Assembly: GCA_963720515.1 (NCBI GenBank)
Contig: OY970397.1
Location: 744,001 to 808,000, forward strand
DNA length: 64,000 bases
Direction of reading: 5' to 3'
From: G963720515 sp963720515
GTDB taxonomy: Bacteria; Actinomycetota; Thermoleophilia; Gaiellales; Gaiellaceae
Each line of letters opens with the position of its first letter. Positions within the stretch are counted from its first letter, which is position 1. This document shows, one piece after another, positions 57,038 through 64,000 of this stretch. The notes beneath the pieces are model-generated. The model saw only the letters and a program-made list of their open reading frames with translations. It ran no database searches and was not told where the DNA came from. The position numbers and the translations under genes were made by a program.

Positions 57038-57473
57038 CGCGCTCCTCCTGGGCGTGCTCGTCGCCGGCTGCGGCGGCGCGACGGCCGCGCCGAAGCTCCC
57101 CGCCGGCGTCGGCGCCGCGCTGGTGCAACAGACGGCGGCCGTCGAGGACGCCCTGAACGTGGGCGACGAGGCGACGGCGCAAACGCAGGCGACCGCGCTC
57201 GTGCAGGCGGTCGACCAGGCGATCGCAGCGGGGCAGGTGCCCGTAGCGCTCGCCGACGACCTGCGTGCCGGCGCCCAGCGGCTCCTCACGCTCGTCTCGG
57301 CGACGCAGGAGGAGCCTCCACCTCCCGAGGAGGACAACGAGGACAACGGGAAGGGCAAGAAGAAGGGCCACGACAAGAACGGCGGCGAGGACACGCCGAC
57401 CGCGACCGCGCCGCCGCCCCCTCCGCCCACGACGACCGACACCACGCCGACCACGACGGGGACGGGCCTGTGA
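56946..57473 (+). CDS. putative lipoprotein, start uncertain
   Basis: A lipobox LVAGCGG follows a hydrophobic stretch ALLLGVLVAG; then comes a mature domain of about 75 residues (helical, Ala/Gln-rich) and a charged and Pro/Thr-rich tail. The only canonical in-frame starts are GTG 56946 and TTG 56913, which give a long Arg-rich n-region and overlap the phosphoesterase gene. A start near 57026 would need an indel, so the 5' end may be damaged. It overlaps the Ser/Thr kinase start by 4 bases (GTGA). The function is unknown; a cell-wall-linked partner of the kinase is inference. Confidence 0.6.
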   Translation: MFRIPSRPRSGSCATEASRRCWRRASRWGSSALLLGVLVAGCGGATAAPKLPAGVGAALVQQTAAVEDALNVGDEATAQTQATALVQAVDQAIAAGQVPVALADDLRAGAQRLLTLVSATQEEPPPPEEDNEDNGKGKKKGHDKNGGEDTPTATAPPPPPPTTTDTTPTTTGTGL

Positions 57474-58546
57474 GCTCGCCCGGCGCGACCCTCACGTTCG
57501 CGGACGGCCGCTACACCGTCGAGCGCCTCCTCGGCCGCGGGGGCATGGCGGCCGTGTACCTCGCGCACGACCGTGAGCTAGACCGGACGGTCGCCGTCAA
57601 GGTGCTGGACGACCGCTTCGCCGCCGACGACGAGATCTCGGACCGCTTCCGCCGCGAGGCGCTCATGGCCGCGCGGCTCGGGCATCCGAACGTCGTCGCG
57701 GTCTACGACACGGGCGAGGAGGACGGCGCCGACTACATCGTCATGGAGCACGTCGAGGGCGAAGGGCTCGACGCGCTGCTCGCCCGCGAGGGCCGCCTTG
57801 CGCCGGAGCGGGTCGTCGAGCTCGCCGGCCAGGCCTGCGCCGGGCTCGGCTACGCGCACAGCGAGGGCGTCGTGCACCGCGACGTCAAGCCGGCGAACCT
57901 GCTCGTCCGCCCCGACGGCCTGCTCAAGGTCACGGACTTCGGCATCGCGCGCTCCCTCGACCGTGCGACCACGCTCACGCAGGCCGGCACGATCCTCGGC
58001 ACCGCGGCGTATCTTGCGCCCGAGCAGGCGCGCGGCGAGGAGGCCGGCCCGCCCGCCGACGTGTTCTCGCTCGGTGTCGTCTGCTACCAGGCGCTGACGG
58101 GCGAGCTCCCCTGGCGCGTCGAGAACCTGGCCCAGCTCGCCGCGGTCGCGGAGACGCCCGCCCGCCCGGTGTGCGACCTCGCGCCGGAGACGCCGCCCGA
58201 GGTCGAGTCGGCCGTCATGCACGCCCTCGCGCGCGACCCGAGCTACCGGCCGCCGGACGCCGCCGCACTCGGCCGTGAGCTCGAAGGCGACACTGCAATC
58301 GCGCGCGTCCCGGCGACGCAGGCCGAGACGGTCGTGCTCCGACCCCGGCGCGGACGCCGCCTCCCGGCAGTCGCCGCGGCCGTTCTTGCGGTCGCGATCG
58401 TCGTAGCCGCGCTCGCGATCGGCCTCGCGTCACGCGGCGGAACGAACGAGCCCGCGCAGGTCGAGCCGGTGCGGGCGTCCTCGGATCCGGCCGAGCAGGC
58501 GCGCAACCTCGAGGCCTGGCTCCGCGATCACACCGCGGGGAACTAA
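57470..58546 (+). CDS. membrane serine/threonine protein kinase (Hanks type)
   Basis: A 358-residue kinase with all core motifs: glycine loop LGRGGMAAVYLA, VAVKVL (ATP Lys), HRDVKPANLL (catalytic loop), DFGIAR and APEQARG. It is followed by a basic juxtamembrane region, one transmembrane helix (about 299-321) and a short external tail of about 35 residues. PASTA repeats, present in PknB, are absent. It overlaps the lipoprotein gene upstream (GTGA) and converges on the ECF sigma gene (stops overlap by 4 bases). Confidence 0.92.
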   Translation: MSSPGATLTFADGRYTVERLLGRGGMAAVYLAHDRELDRTVAVKVLDDRFAADDEISDRFRREALMAARLGHPNVVAVYDTGEEDGADYIVMEHVEGEGLDALLAREGRLAPERVVELAGQACAGLGYAHSEGVVHRDVKPANLLVRPDGLLKVTDFGIARSLDRATTLTQAGTILGTAAYLAPEQARGEEAGPPADVFSLGVVCYQALTGELPWRVENLAQLAAVAETPARPVCDLAPETPPEVESAVMHALARDPSYRPPDAAALGRELEGDTAIARVPATQAETVVLRPRRGRRLPAVAAAVLAVAIVVAALAIGLASRGGTNEPAQVEPVRASSDPAEQARNLEAWLRDHTAGN

Positions 58547-59130
58547 GGAGTCGAGGTCTCGACCGCGGGCTCGTGGCCCTCGAGGCCGAGCCCGTCGCGC
58601 GCGAGGGCGAGCTGCACCTCTTCGCGCGCCTTGTAGATCCGCCACTTGACCGTGGCGAGCGTGATCTCGAGCGAGTCCGCAATCTCCGTGTACGAGAGAC
58701 CCACGACGTCGCGAAGCAAGAGCGCCATCTTGAGGTCCGGGTTGAGCGCGGCGACGGCGACCCAGAGCGCGTCGATCGTCTCCCCGCGCTCGAGCGGCGG
58801 GTCCACCACGTCGATCGGCGGCGCGTCGTCGAGCGTGATCGGCGCGAGCGGCCGGCGCTCGCGGGCGCGGAGCTCGTCGAGGATCCTGTTCTTCGCGATC
58901 TGGAAGAGCCAGGTCGTGAACCGGCAGCGGAGCGAGAAGCGCGGAAGCCCCTGGTAGACCCGCAGGAAGATGTCCTGCGTCAGATCCTCCGCGAGGGCGC
59001 GATCGCCGACCGTTCGGAGGACGTAGTTGAAGACGGGGAGCTCGTACGACCGGACGATCACCGCGAAGGCGCGCTCGTCACCCCGCTGCGCTTTGCGGAG
59101 GAGTGCGAGTTCCGGTTGAGGGAGAGGCAT
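58543..59130 (-). CDS. ECF-type RNA polymerase sigma factor
   Basis: A 195-residue sigma factor: region 2 (DERAFAVIVRSYELPVFNYVLR, DLTQDIFLRVYQ, TWLFQIAKNRILDELR) recognises the -10 and region 4 (LLLRDVVGLSYTEIADSLEITLATVKWRIYKAREE) the -35 through its helix-turn-helix. No anti-sigma factor gene is adjacent. A clear -10 TATACT lies at 59162-59167, about 31 bases upstream of the ATG. Confidence 0.92.
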   Translation of the reverse strand: MPLPQPELALLRKAQRGDERAFAVIVRSYELPVFNYVLRTVGDRALAEDLTQDIFLRVYQGLPRFSLRCRFTTWLFQIAKNRILDELRARERRPLAPITLDDAPPIDVVDPPLERGETIDALWVAVAALNPDLKMALLLRDVVGLSYTEIADSLEITLATVKWRIYKAREEVQLALARDGLGLEGHEPAVETSTP

Positions 59131-59161
59131 GCGCGCAGATTGGGACGAAGTGGTGAAAGCC

Positions 59162-59167
59162 AGTATA
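59162..59167 (-). promoter_or_regulatory. -10 hexamer TATACT of the ECF sigma gene
   Basis: TATACT on the minus strand, with GACAAC 17 bases further upstream as a possible -35; it implies a leader of about 25 bases. Confidence 0.5.
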
Positions 59168-59200
59168 GGAGCCGCTACCCCGGAGTTGTCGGCCGCCGGA

Positions 59201-60685
59201 TCAAGGTTTCATTAGGTTTTGACCGGACATTTCCTCCGGCCGAGGGAGTCCCAGCAAGGCGAGCGCGGTCGGCACGAGGTCGGCGAGCGTCCCCCCCGGG
59301 GCGAGCGTCGCTCCCTCGCGCGTGAGGATGAGCGGCACGGGGTTCGTCGTGTGCGCCGTATGGGTGCTCTCGCCGTCGGCCTCGAGCAGCTGCTCGGCGT
59401 TTCCGTGGTCGGCCGTCACCAGGCAGACGCCGCCCGTCCTCTCGACGGCCTCCACCACGCGGCCGAGGCACGCGTCCACCGCCTCGACGGCGCGGACGGC
59501 CGCGGGGATGACGCCCGTGTGGCCGACCATGTCCGGGTTCGCGAAGTTCACGATCGCGAAGCCGTAGCCGTTCCCGATCTCGTCCACGAAGCGGTCGGCG
59601 ACCTCGAACGCGGACATCTCCGGCTTCTCGTCGTAGGTCGCGACGTCGCGCGGGCTCGGGACGAGGATGCGCGTCTCCCCCTCCCACTCCCGCTCTACTC
59701 CGCCGTTGAAGAAGTAAGTGACGTGCGCGTACTTCTCGGTCTCGGCCACGTGCAGCTGGCGGACGCCGTGCTCGGCGAGCACCTCGGCCATCGTCTCGCG
59801 GACGTCCTGCTCCTCGAACGCGACCGGGAACTCGAAGTCGGCCCGGTAGCGCGTCATCGTCGTCAGGTCGACATCGCGCTCGGCGAGCCGCTCCGAGAGC
59901 TGCCGCGCCCGGTCGGGCCGGAAGTTGAAGAAGATCGCCGCGTCGTTCTCGGGGTCGAGCCGCGGCGTGCCCTCGATCGCGACGGGCTCGACGAACTCGT
60001 CCGTGACGCCGGCCTCGTAGCTCGCGCGGATCGCGGCGAGCGGGTCGGACGCCTCCGCCGGAGCCGGCCCCAGGATGGCTTCGAGCGCGCGGTCGGTGCG
60101 CTCCCAGTGGCCGTCGCGATCCATCGCGTAGTACCGCCCGGCGACCGTCGCGATCTGCGCGCCCTCGTCCACTAGCTCCTTCAGGTCGCGCTGGGCCGAA
60201 GTCGGCGAGACGTCGCGTCCGTCGGTGAACGCGTGGACGAACGTCCGGCCGTCCATCTTCTCGCGCCACGCGAGGTCGAGGAGCGCGCGGAGGTGCTCGA
60301 TGTGCGAGTGGACGCCGCCGTATGAGACGAGGCCAAGGAGGTGGACGGTGCCGCCGCGCTCGCGCGCCCGGCCGAACGCCGCCACGAGCGCCTCGTTCTC
60401 GAAGAAGCTCCCGTCCTCGATCGCGTCGTCGACGCGGACGAGGTCCTGCGGCACGATGCGGCCGGCGCCGATCGTCAGGTGCCCGACCTCGGAGTTGCCC
60501 ATCTGCCCGTCCGGGAGCCCGACGTCGCGGCCGGACGCCGAGAGCGTCGTGTGCGGGTAGCGCTCCCAGAGCGCGTCGAAGACCGGCGTCTCCGCCAGCT
60601 CGACCGCATTGCCGGGGCCCGCCGGCGCGCAGCCCCAGCCGTCGAGGACGACAAGGACTACCGGATTCGTGCCGCCGCCTCGCAG
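59201..60685 (-). CDS. gpmI: 2,3-bisphosphoglycerate-independent phosphoglycerate mutase
   Basis: A mutase of about 490 residues interconverting 3- and 2-phosphoglycerate. The conserved start VVLVVLDGWG, the phospho-Ser in MGNSEVGHL, HAFTDGRDV, NFRPDRARQLS, YFFNGG, HTGV and TADHGNAE are all present. No ATG, GTG or TTG precedes the conserved start in frame: candidates are CTG at 60685 and ACG at 60670, both inside the overlapping tpiA 3' end. The start chosen here is CTG, as in hemL. Its product feeds 2-phosphoglycerate kinase (16635-17543). Confidence 0.9.
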   Translation of the reverse strand: MRGGGTNPVVLVVLDGWGCAPAGPGNAVELAETPVFDALWERYPHTTLSASGRDVGLPDGQMGNSEVGHLTIGAGRIVPQDLVRVDDAIEDGSFFENEALVAAFGRARERGGTVHLLGLVSYGGVHSHIEHLRALLDLAWREKMDGRTFVHAFTDGRDVSPTSAQRDLKELVDEGAQIATVAGRYYAMDRDGHWERTDRALEAILGPAPAEASDPLAAIRASYEAGVTDEFVEPVAIEGTPRLDPENDAAIFFNFRPDRARQLSERLAERDVDLTTMTRYRADFEFPVAFEEQDVRETMAEVLAEHGVRQLHVAETEKYAHVTYFFNGGVEREWEGETRILVPSPRDVATYDEKPEMSAFEVADRFVDEIGNGYGFAIVNFANPDMVGHTGVIPAAVRAVEAVDACLGRVVEAVERTGGVCLVTADHGNAEQLLEADGESTHTAHTTNPVPLILTREGATLAPGGTLADLVPTALALLGLPRPEEMSGQNLMKP

Positions 60686-61388
60686 ATCGCCGCGAAGGAG
60701 TCGACGACGAGCGACGCGCCGCCGACGAGCGCGCCGTCGACGTCCGGCCTGGCCGCAGAGCTCCTCTGCATTGTCGGGCTTGACGGAGCCGCCGTAGAGG
60801 ATCGGCACGTCGAGCACGCTGCGGATCGTGGCGTGGGCGTCCTGCGCCATCGCGGGCGTCGCGGTCTTGCCGGTGCCGATCGCCCAGACGGGCTCGTAGG
60901 CGAGCGTGAGCCCGTCCGTGGACGGAACCGCGTCGCGAATCGCCTCCGTCTGCCGCCGGACGACCGTCTCGGTCTCGCCCACGTCGCGTTCCGCCTCGGT
61001 CTCGCCGACGCAGGCGATCACGCGAAGGCCGGCCGCGAGGCCCGCTGCGGCGCGCATGGCCGTGGTCTCGTCGGTCTCGCCGAAGAGCTGGCGGCGCTCG
61101 GAGTGGCCGACGATCGATCCCGCGACGCCGAGCTCGAGGAGCATCGCCGCGGAGACCTCGCCCGTGAACGCGCCCTTCCGCGGCCCAGTGGACGTTCTGC
61201 GCGTAGACCTCGATCGAGCTGCCCTCGAGCGCACGAAGGACCGGCGTGATCGCCGGGTAGGGAGGAGCCACGGCGATCTCCACTCCCTCGAGGTCGCGGA
61301 CGCGGTCGCGAAGCGCGGCCACGAACGCAACGGCCTCGCCGGGGCCCTTGAACATCTTCCAGTTTCCCGCGATCAGCACGCCGGGCAT
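60658..61388 (-). pseudogene. tpiA: triose-phosphate isomerase with two one-base frameshifts
   Basis: Three fragments form one TpiA: IAGNWKMFKG to VYAQNVHWAAEG; then GAFTGEVSAAMLLELGVAGSIVGHSERRQ (catalytic His) to AYEPVWAIGTGKTA (catalytic Glu), GGSVKPDN and LCGQ; then PDVDGALVGGASLV to the stop at 60658. Removing one base near 61171-61176 and one near 60747-60752 gives 242 residues, a normal size with all catalytic residues. Two errors in one gene argue for local sequence-quality problems. It overlaps the gpmI start. Confidence 0.85.
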
Positions 61389-61390
61389 CC

Positions 61391-61396
61391 TAGACT
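61391..61396 (+). promoter_or_regulatory. -10 hexamer TAGACT, leaderless start
   Basis: TAGACT is followed by exactly 6 bases and GTG 61403; it lies in the 14 bases separating this gene from the divergent tpiA. Confidence 0.55.
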
Positions 61397-61402
61397 TCGG
61401 CC

Positions 61403-61846
61403 GTGCGTCGTTGGGACATCGATGAGCGTGGACGGGGGGTCGCCGATGCGCGGCCGTTCCTCCCGGGCGCGCGCGAGCTGCTCGCGGCCATGGACGAGCC
61501 CGACTGGGTGGCCGAGGAGCCGGACGCCCATCTCCTTCCGCACGTCCGCCGGGCGTGCACGGCGCCCGGGTCGCTGCTCGCGCTCGACGCGTCGCACGTC
61601 GAGCCGGACGGCGTGCTCGTCCTCGAGCTGCGCTGGCGCGGCGAGGGGACGCGGCGCCAGGCGATCCAGGCCGTCTGGGGGCTTCTCGGGGAGATCGCCG
61701 AGAACGCGTCGTACATCCGCGGCCCCGCCGACGAGGGGGAGGCGGTCTGGGAGGTCGTCACCGGGATGCTCGCCCGCGACACGACGTTCGCGCCGCACGG
61801 CCATACGCTGCACCTGCGCGTCGCCGACGTGCCGGAGAACGGCTAG
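61403..61846 (+). CDS. hypothetical protein inserted antisense between pgk and tpiA
   Basis: I do not recognise this 147-residue soluble acidic protein. It begins RRWDIDERGRGVADARPFLP and contains DPHLLPHVRR-like (DAHLLPHVRRAC) and VLVLELRWRGEGTRRQAIQAVWGLLGEIAENASYIRG segments, suggesting an alpha/beta fold. It has no signal or membrane segment. It is leaderless and on the opposite strand to the glycolytic genes: its stop abuts the pgk stop and its start is 14 bases from the tpiA start. Any pgk-tpiA read-through transcript would therefore be antisense to it. Confidence 0.7.
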   Translation: MRRWDIDERGRGVADARPFLPGARELLAAMDEPDWVAEEPDAHLLPHVRRACTAPGSLLALDASHVEPDGVLVLELRWRGEGTRRQAIQAVWGLLGEIAENASYIRGPADEGEAVWEVVTGMLARDTTFAPHGHTLHLRVADVPENG

Positions 61847-62878
61847 CTAGGCCGCCGGAATGGCCACGACACCGGGCAGCTCCTTGCCCTCGAGGAGCTC
61901 GAGCGAAGCGCCGCCGCCGGTGGAGACCCAGTCGATCTTGTCGGCCAGGCCGAGCTCCTCGATCGCGCGCACCGAGTCGCCGCCGCCGACGACCGTGTGC
62001 GCATCCGCGGAGGCGACCGCCTCGGCGACCGCCTTCGTCCCCTCCGCGAAGCGCGGCCACTCGAAGACGCCCATCGGGCCGTTCCAGAACACGGTCTTCG
62101 CCTCGGCGATCTGCGCGGCGAACGCCTTGCGCGTCTCGGGGCCGATGTCGAGGGCGAGCCAGCCGTCGGGCACGGCGTCCCACCCCACCACGCGCGACTC
62201 CGCGTCCGGCTCGAAGGCGGCAGCCGCGACGACGTCCGCCGGCAGGCCATAGCCCGAGTCGCGCTCGACCTCCTCGGCCATCTTTCCGCCGATCAGCACC
62301 GTGTCGGCCCGCTCGCCGAGCGAGCGCAGCACGCCGATCTTGTCCGCCACCTTCGCGCCGCCGAGCATGGCGACGAACGGCCGCGCAGGATCCTCGAGCA
62401 GCGCTCCGAGCTCCTCGAGCTCCTTCAGGAGGAGCAGGCCGGCGTAGGCCGGGAGGAGGTGCGCGACGCCTTCGGTCGAGGCGTGCGCGCGGTGCGCCGA
62501 GCCGAACGCGTCGTTCACGTAGAGGTCCGCGTAGCCTGCGAGTCGGCGAGCGAACTCGGGGTCGTTCGCGGTCTCGCCGGGCTCAAACCGCGTGTTTTCC
62601 AGCAGGCTGACGCGCTCGTCTCGCAGGAAGTCGTCGAGGCGCTCACGCACCGGCTCCAGCGAGAGCTCGGGCTCGCGGTCCTTCGGACGCCCCAGATGGG
62701 AGCAGCAGATGACCTCGGCCGCGCGTCGGTCGAGCAGAAGCTGCAACGTCGGGAGCGCCGCGCGGATGCGGGTGTCGTCGGCGACGCGCCCGTCCTCGAG
62801 CGGCACGTTGAAGTCCACGCGGACGAGCACGCGCTTGCCGGAGACCTCCGCGTCACGGACGGAGCGCGGGCGGTGCAC
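61847..62878 (-). CDS. pgk: phosphoglycerate kinase, shortened form
   Basis: A 343-residue kinase interconverting 1,3-bisphosphoglycerate and 3-phosphoglycerate. Substrate and nucleotide motifs are present: RVDFNVPLEDGRV, CSHLGRPK, ENTRF, GSAHRAHAS, GGAKVADKIG, FWNGPMGVFE and GGGDSVRAIEE. The usual length is 390-400. The missing residues appear to come from two places, near 89 (between DDFLRDE and SLLENTRF) and near 205 (after LIGGKMAEE), without frame loss. GTG 62878 starts directly at the end of gap with no gap between, so the two are coupled. Confidence 0.92.
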   Translation of the reverse strand: MHRPRSVRDAEVSGKRVLVRVDFNVPLEDGRVADDTRIRAALPTLQLLLDRRAAEVICCSHLGRPKDREPELSLEPVRERLDDFLRDERVSLLENTRFEPGETANDPEFARRLAGYADLYVNDAFGSAHRAHASTEGVAHLLPAYAGLLLLKELEELGALLEDPARPFVAMLGGAKVADKIGVLRSLGERADTVLIGGKMAEEVERDSGYGLPADVVAAAAFEPDAESRVVGWDAVPDGWLALDIGPETRKAFAAQIAEAKTVFWNGPMGVFEWPRFAEGTKAVAEAVASADAHTVVGGGDSVRAIEELGLADKIDWVSTGGGASLELLEGKELPGVVAIPAA

Positions 62879-63877
62879 CTAGAGCAGGCGCTGCACGAGA
62901 TCGACGAGCCGCGACGAGTAGCCCCACTCGTTGTCGTACCACGAGAAGACCTTGATCTCGTCGCCGTTCGTCATCGTGAGCTGTGAGTCGAAGATCGACG
63001 AGAACGAGCTGCCGATGACGTCCGAGGAGACGAGCGGCTCGTCCGTGTAGCGCAGGATTCCCGCGAACGGCCCTGTGTCGGCGACCTCGCGGAACCGCGC
63101 ATTCACCTCGTCCTCGGTTACCGCACTGCCGAGGCGCGCGGTGAAGTCGACGATCGACCCATCCGGGACCGGCGCCCGAACCGAGATGCCGTCCACCTTG
63201 CCGGCCAGCTCGGGGATGACGACCCCGATCGCCTTCGCGGCTCCGGTCGAGGTCGGGATGAGGTTGATCGCGGCCGCGCGCGCGCGCCGGAGGTCGGGGT
63301 GCGGGAGGTCGAGGATCTGCTGGTCGTTCGTGTACGCGTGGATGGTCGTCATGAATCCGGACTGGATCGTCCACGTGTCGTGGAGCACCTTCGCGAGCGG
63401 GGCCACGCAGTTCGTCGTGCACGACGCGTTCGAAATGATCCGGTGGTTCTCGCGGTCGTACGCGTCGTCGTTCACGCCGAGGACGAGCGTCACGTCCGGG
63501 TCGGTCGCGGGCGCCGAGATAACAACCTTCTCCGCGCCGGCGTCGAGGTGCTTCTGCGCCGCGTCGCGCTTCGTGAAGAGCCCCGTGGACTCGAGCACCA
63601 CCTGCACGCCGAGGTCGCCCCACGGGAGCGACGCGGGATCGCGCTCGTTCAGGAGCTTCATCTCGACGTCGCCCGCGCGGATGCCGCCGTCGGTGGCCTC
63701 GACGTCCTCGCCGAACGGGCCGAGGACGGAGTCGTACTTGAGGAGGTGGGCCATCGTCTTCGCGTCGCCCAGGTCGTTCAGCGCGACGACCTCGATGTCG
63801 GCGCCCTGCTGCCGCGCGGCCCGGAAGAAGTTCCGGCCGATCCGCCCGAAGCCGTTGATCCCCACCCGTACGCTCAT
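62879..63877 (-). CDS. gap: glyceraldehyde-3-phosphate dehydrogenase, type I
   Basis: A 332-residue enzyme: GINGFGRIGRNFFRA (NAD binding), Asn34-Asp35 typical of NAD-specific forms, the catalytic Cys153 in SNASCTTNC, HAYTNDQ and SWYDNEWGYS. It is the first gene of the glycolytic cluster gap-pgk-tpiA-gpmI. GGGAGGAG lies 3 bases before the ATG, so unlike many genes here it has a ribosome-binding site and a leader of about 25-30 bases from the TAGACT promoter at 63909. Confidence 0.96.
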   Translation of the reverse strand: MSVRVGINGFGRIGRNFFRAARQQGADIEVVALNDLGDAKTMAHLLKYDSVLGPFGEDVEATDGGIRAGDVEMKLLNERDPASLPWGDLGVQVVLESTGLFTKRDAAQKHLDAGAEKVVISAPATDPDVTLVLGVNDDAYDRENHRIISNASCTTNCVAPLAKVLHDTWTIQSGFMTTIHAYTNDQQILDLPHPDLRRARAAAINLIPTSTGAAKAIGVVIPELAGKVDGISVRAPVPDGSIVDFTARLGSAVTEDEVNARFREVADTGPFAGILRYTDEPLVSSDVIGSSFSSIFDSQLTMTNGDEIKVFSWYDNEWGYSSRLVDLVQRLL

Positions 63878-63908
63878 GCGCTCCTCCCTCGTCGTCTCCC
63901 GGACGGCG

Positions 63909-63914
63909 AGTCTA
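63909..63914 (-). promoter_or_regulatory. -10 hexamer TAGACT of the gap operon
   Basis: TAGACT on the minus strand, 31 bases upstream of ATG 63877. Upstream (about 63919-63938) two GGATC/CCGGATC direct repeats could hold a regulator. The rest of the window to 64000 shows no gene. Confidence 0.5.
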
Positions 63915-64000
63915 TCGAGGCCGGATCAGGCCGGATCCGCGTCTTTTCGCGAGGGGCCCAATGCGTCATACTCCTGCCCGAGCGGGTCCGCGCTCGTCCG

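Noticed and set aside
59175..61388. Apparent long fusion protein joining tpiA to gpmI
   Set aside because: The frame is an artefact of the tpiA frameshifts; the two enzymes have separate ends and starts when read by homology.
1..64000. CRISPR arrays, insertion sequences, integrase genes or attachment sites
   Set aside because: No regularly spaced repeats, transposase or integrase motifs, or tRNA-flanking duplications were seen; composition is uniform.

Overview
The window is very GC-rich, densely packed bacterial DNA with third codon positions almost all G or C. Many starts are GTG, and many genes have a TAnnnT hexamer ending only 6-8 bases before the start codon, which implies leaderless mRNAs. 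A fused PafB-PafC regulator beside dinB, an Rv2578c-type radical SAM gene, an Flp-type pilin and a two-gene route to cyclic 2,3-diphosphoglycerate point to a deep-branching actinobacterium, with a Thermoleophilia-like lineage the best guess. This is inferred from gene content; no rRNA gene is present. There is no prophage, insertion sequence or CRISPR array, and no gene-free stretch exceeds 300 bases.

Layout. 1-2.3 kb: the tail of an aldehyde dehydrogenase and zinc-ribbon proteins. 2.5-5.7 kb: dinB divergent from pafBC. 5.9-9.7 kb: sensor kinase, queG and an MDR oxidoreductase. 9.7-14.9 kb: two tandem secreted M6-type metalloproteases. 14.9-15.6 kb: a SufT-like protein and a STAS protein. 15.7-19.6 kb: a four-gene overlapping operon of metallophosphoesterase, cyclic-2,3-diphosphoglycerate synthetase, 2-phosphoglycerate kinase and a divergent GlpX-type phosphatase. 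19.6-22.1 kb: a nuclease-like protein, hpt, a VOC protein and an M23 hydrolase. 22.3-25.7 kb: cytochrome c maturation genes ccmE-ccmF-ccmI-like. 26-31 kb: TIM-barrel protein, large LuxR regulator, GNAT and a lipoprotein. 31.3-36.5 kb: ABC-2 exporter, GH15 glycosidase and an SDR. 36.5-40.5 kb: radical SAM gene under a LexA-like box, and a large repeat-containing secreted protein. 40.7-44.5 kb: lysA, canonical glpX, class I fba and a pilin. 44.6 kb: tRNA-Gly(CCC). 44.8-50.9 kb: M14 peptidase, MMPL transporter and an EEP-family hydrolase. 50.9-55.1 kb: hemA-hemL and argS. 55-59 kb: M48 protease, phosphoesterase, lipoprotein, Ser/Thr kinase and an ECF sigma factor. 59.2-63.9 kb: the glycolytic cluster gap-pgk-tpiA-gpmI.

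How the parts connect. Lower glycolysis (gap, pgk, tpiA, gpmI, plus fba and glpX) yields 2-phosphoglycerate. That is the substrate of the 2-phosphoglycerate kinase encoded at 16.6 kb, and cyclic-2,3-diphosphoglycerate synthetase would use its product. A phosphoesterase and a GlpX-like phosphatase in the same operon could degrade the cyclic product (inference). DNA-damage functions recur: dinB/pafBC, and a LexA-like operator at 37.43 kb.

Other points. Three copies of a promoter-like module (5.7, 40.6 and 53.4 kb) share a GTSACAGACACG box exactly 15 bases before a TAnnnT hexamer and fire into gene-poor intergenic DNA. Six otherwise conserved genes carry single-base frameshifts (eight in total, seven of them apparent one-base insertions). 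Assembly or read error is the simplest explanation, so these genes should not be read as dead without checking the reads.
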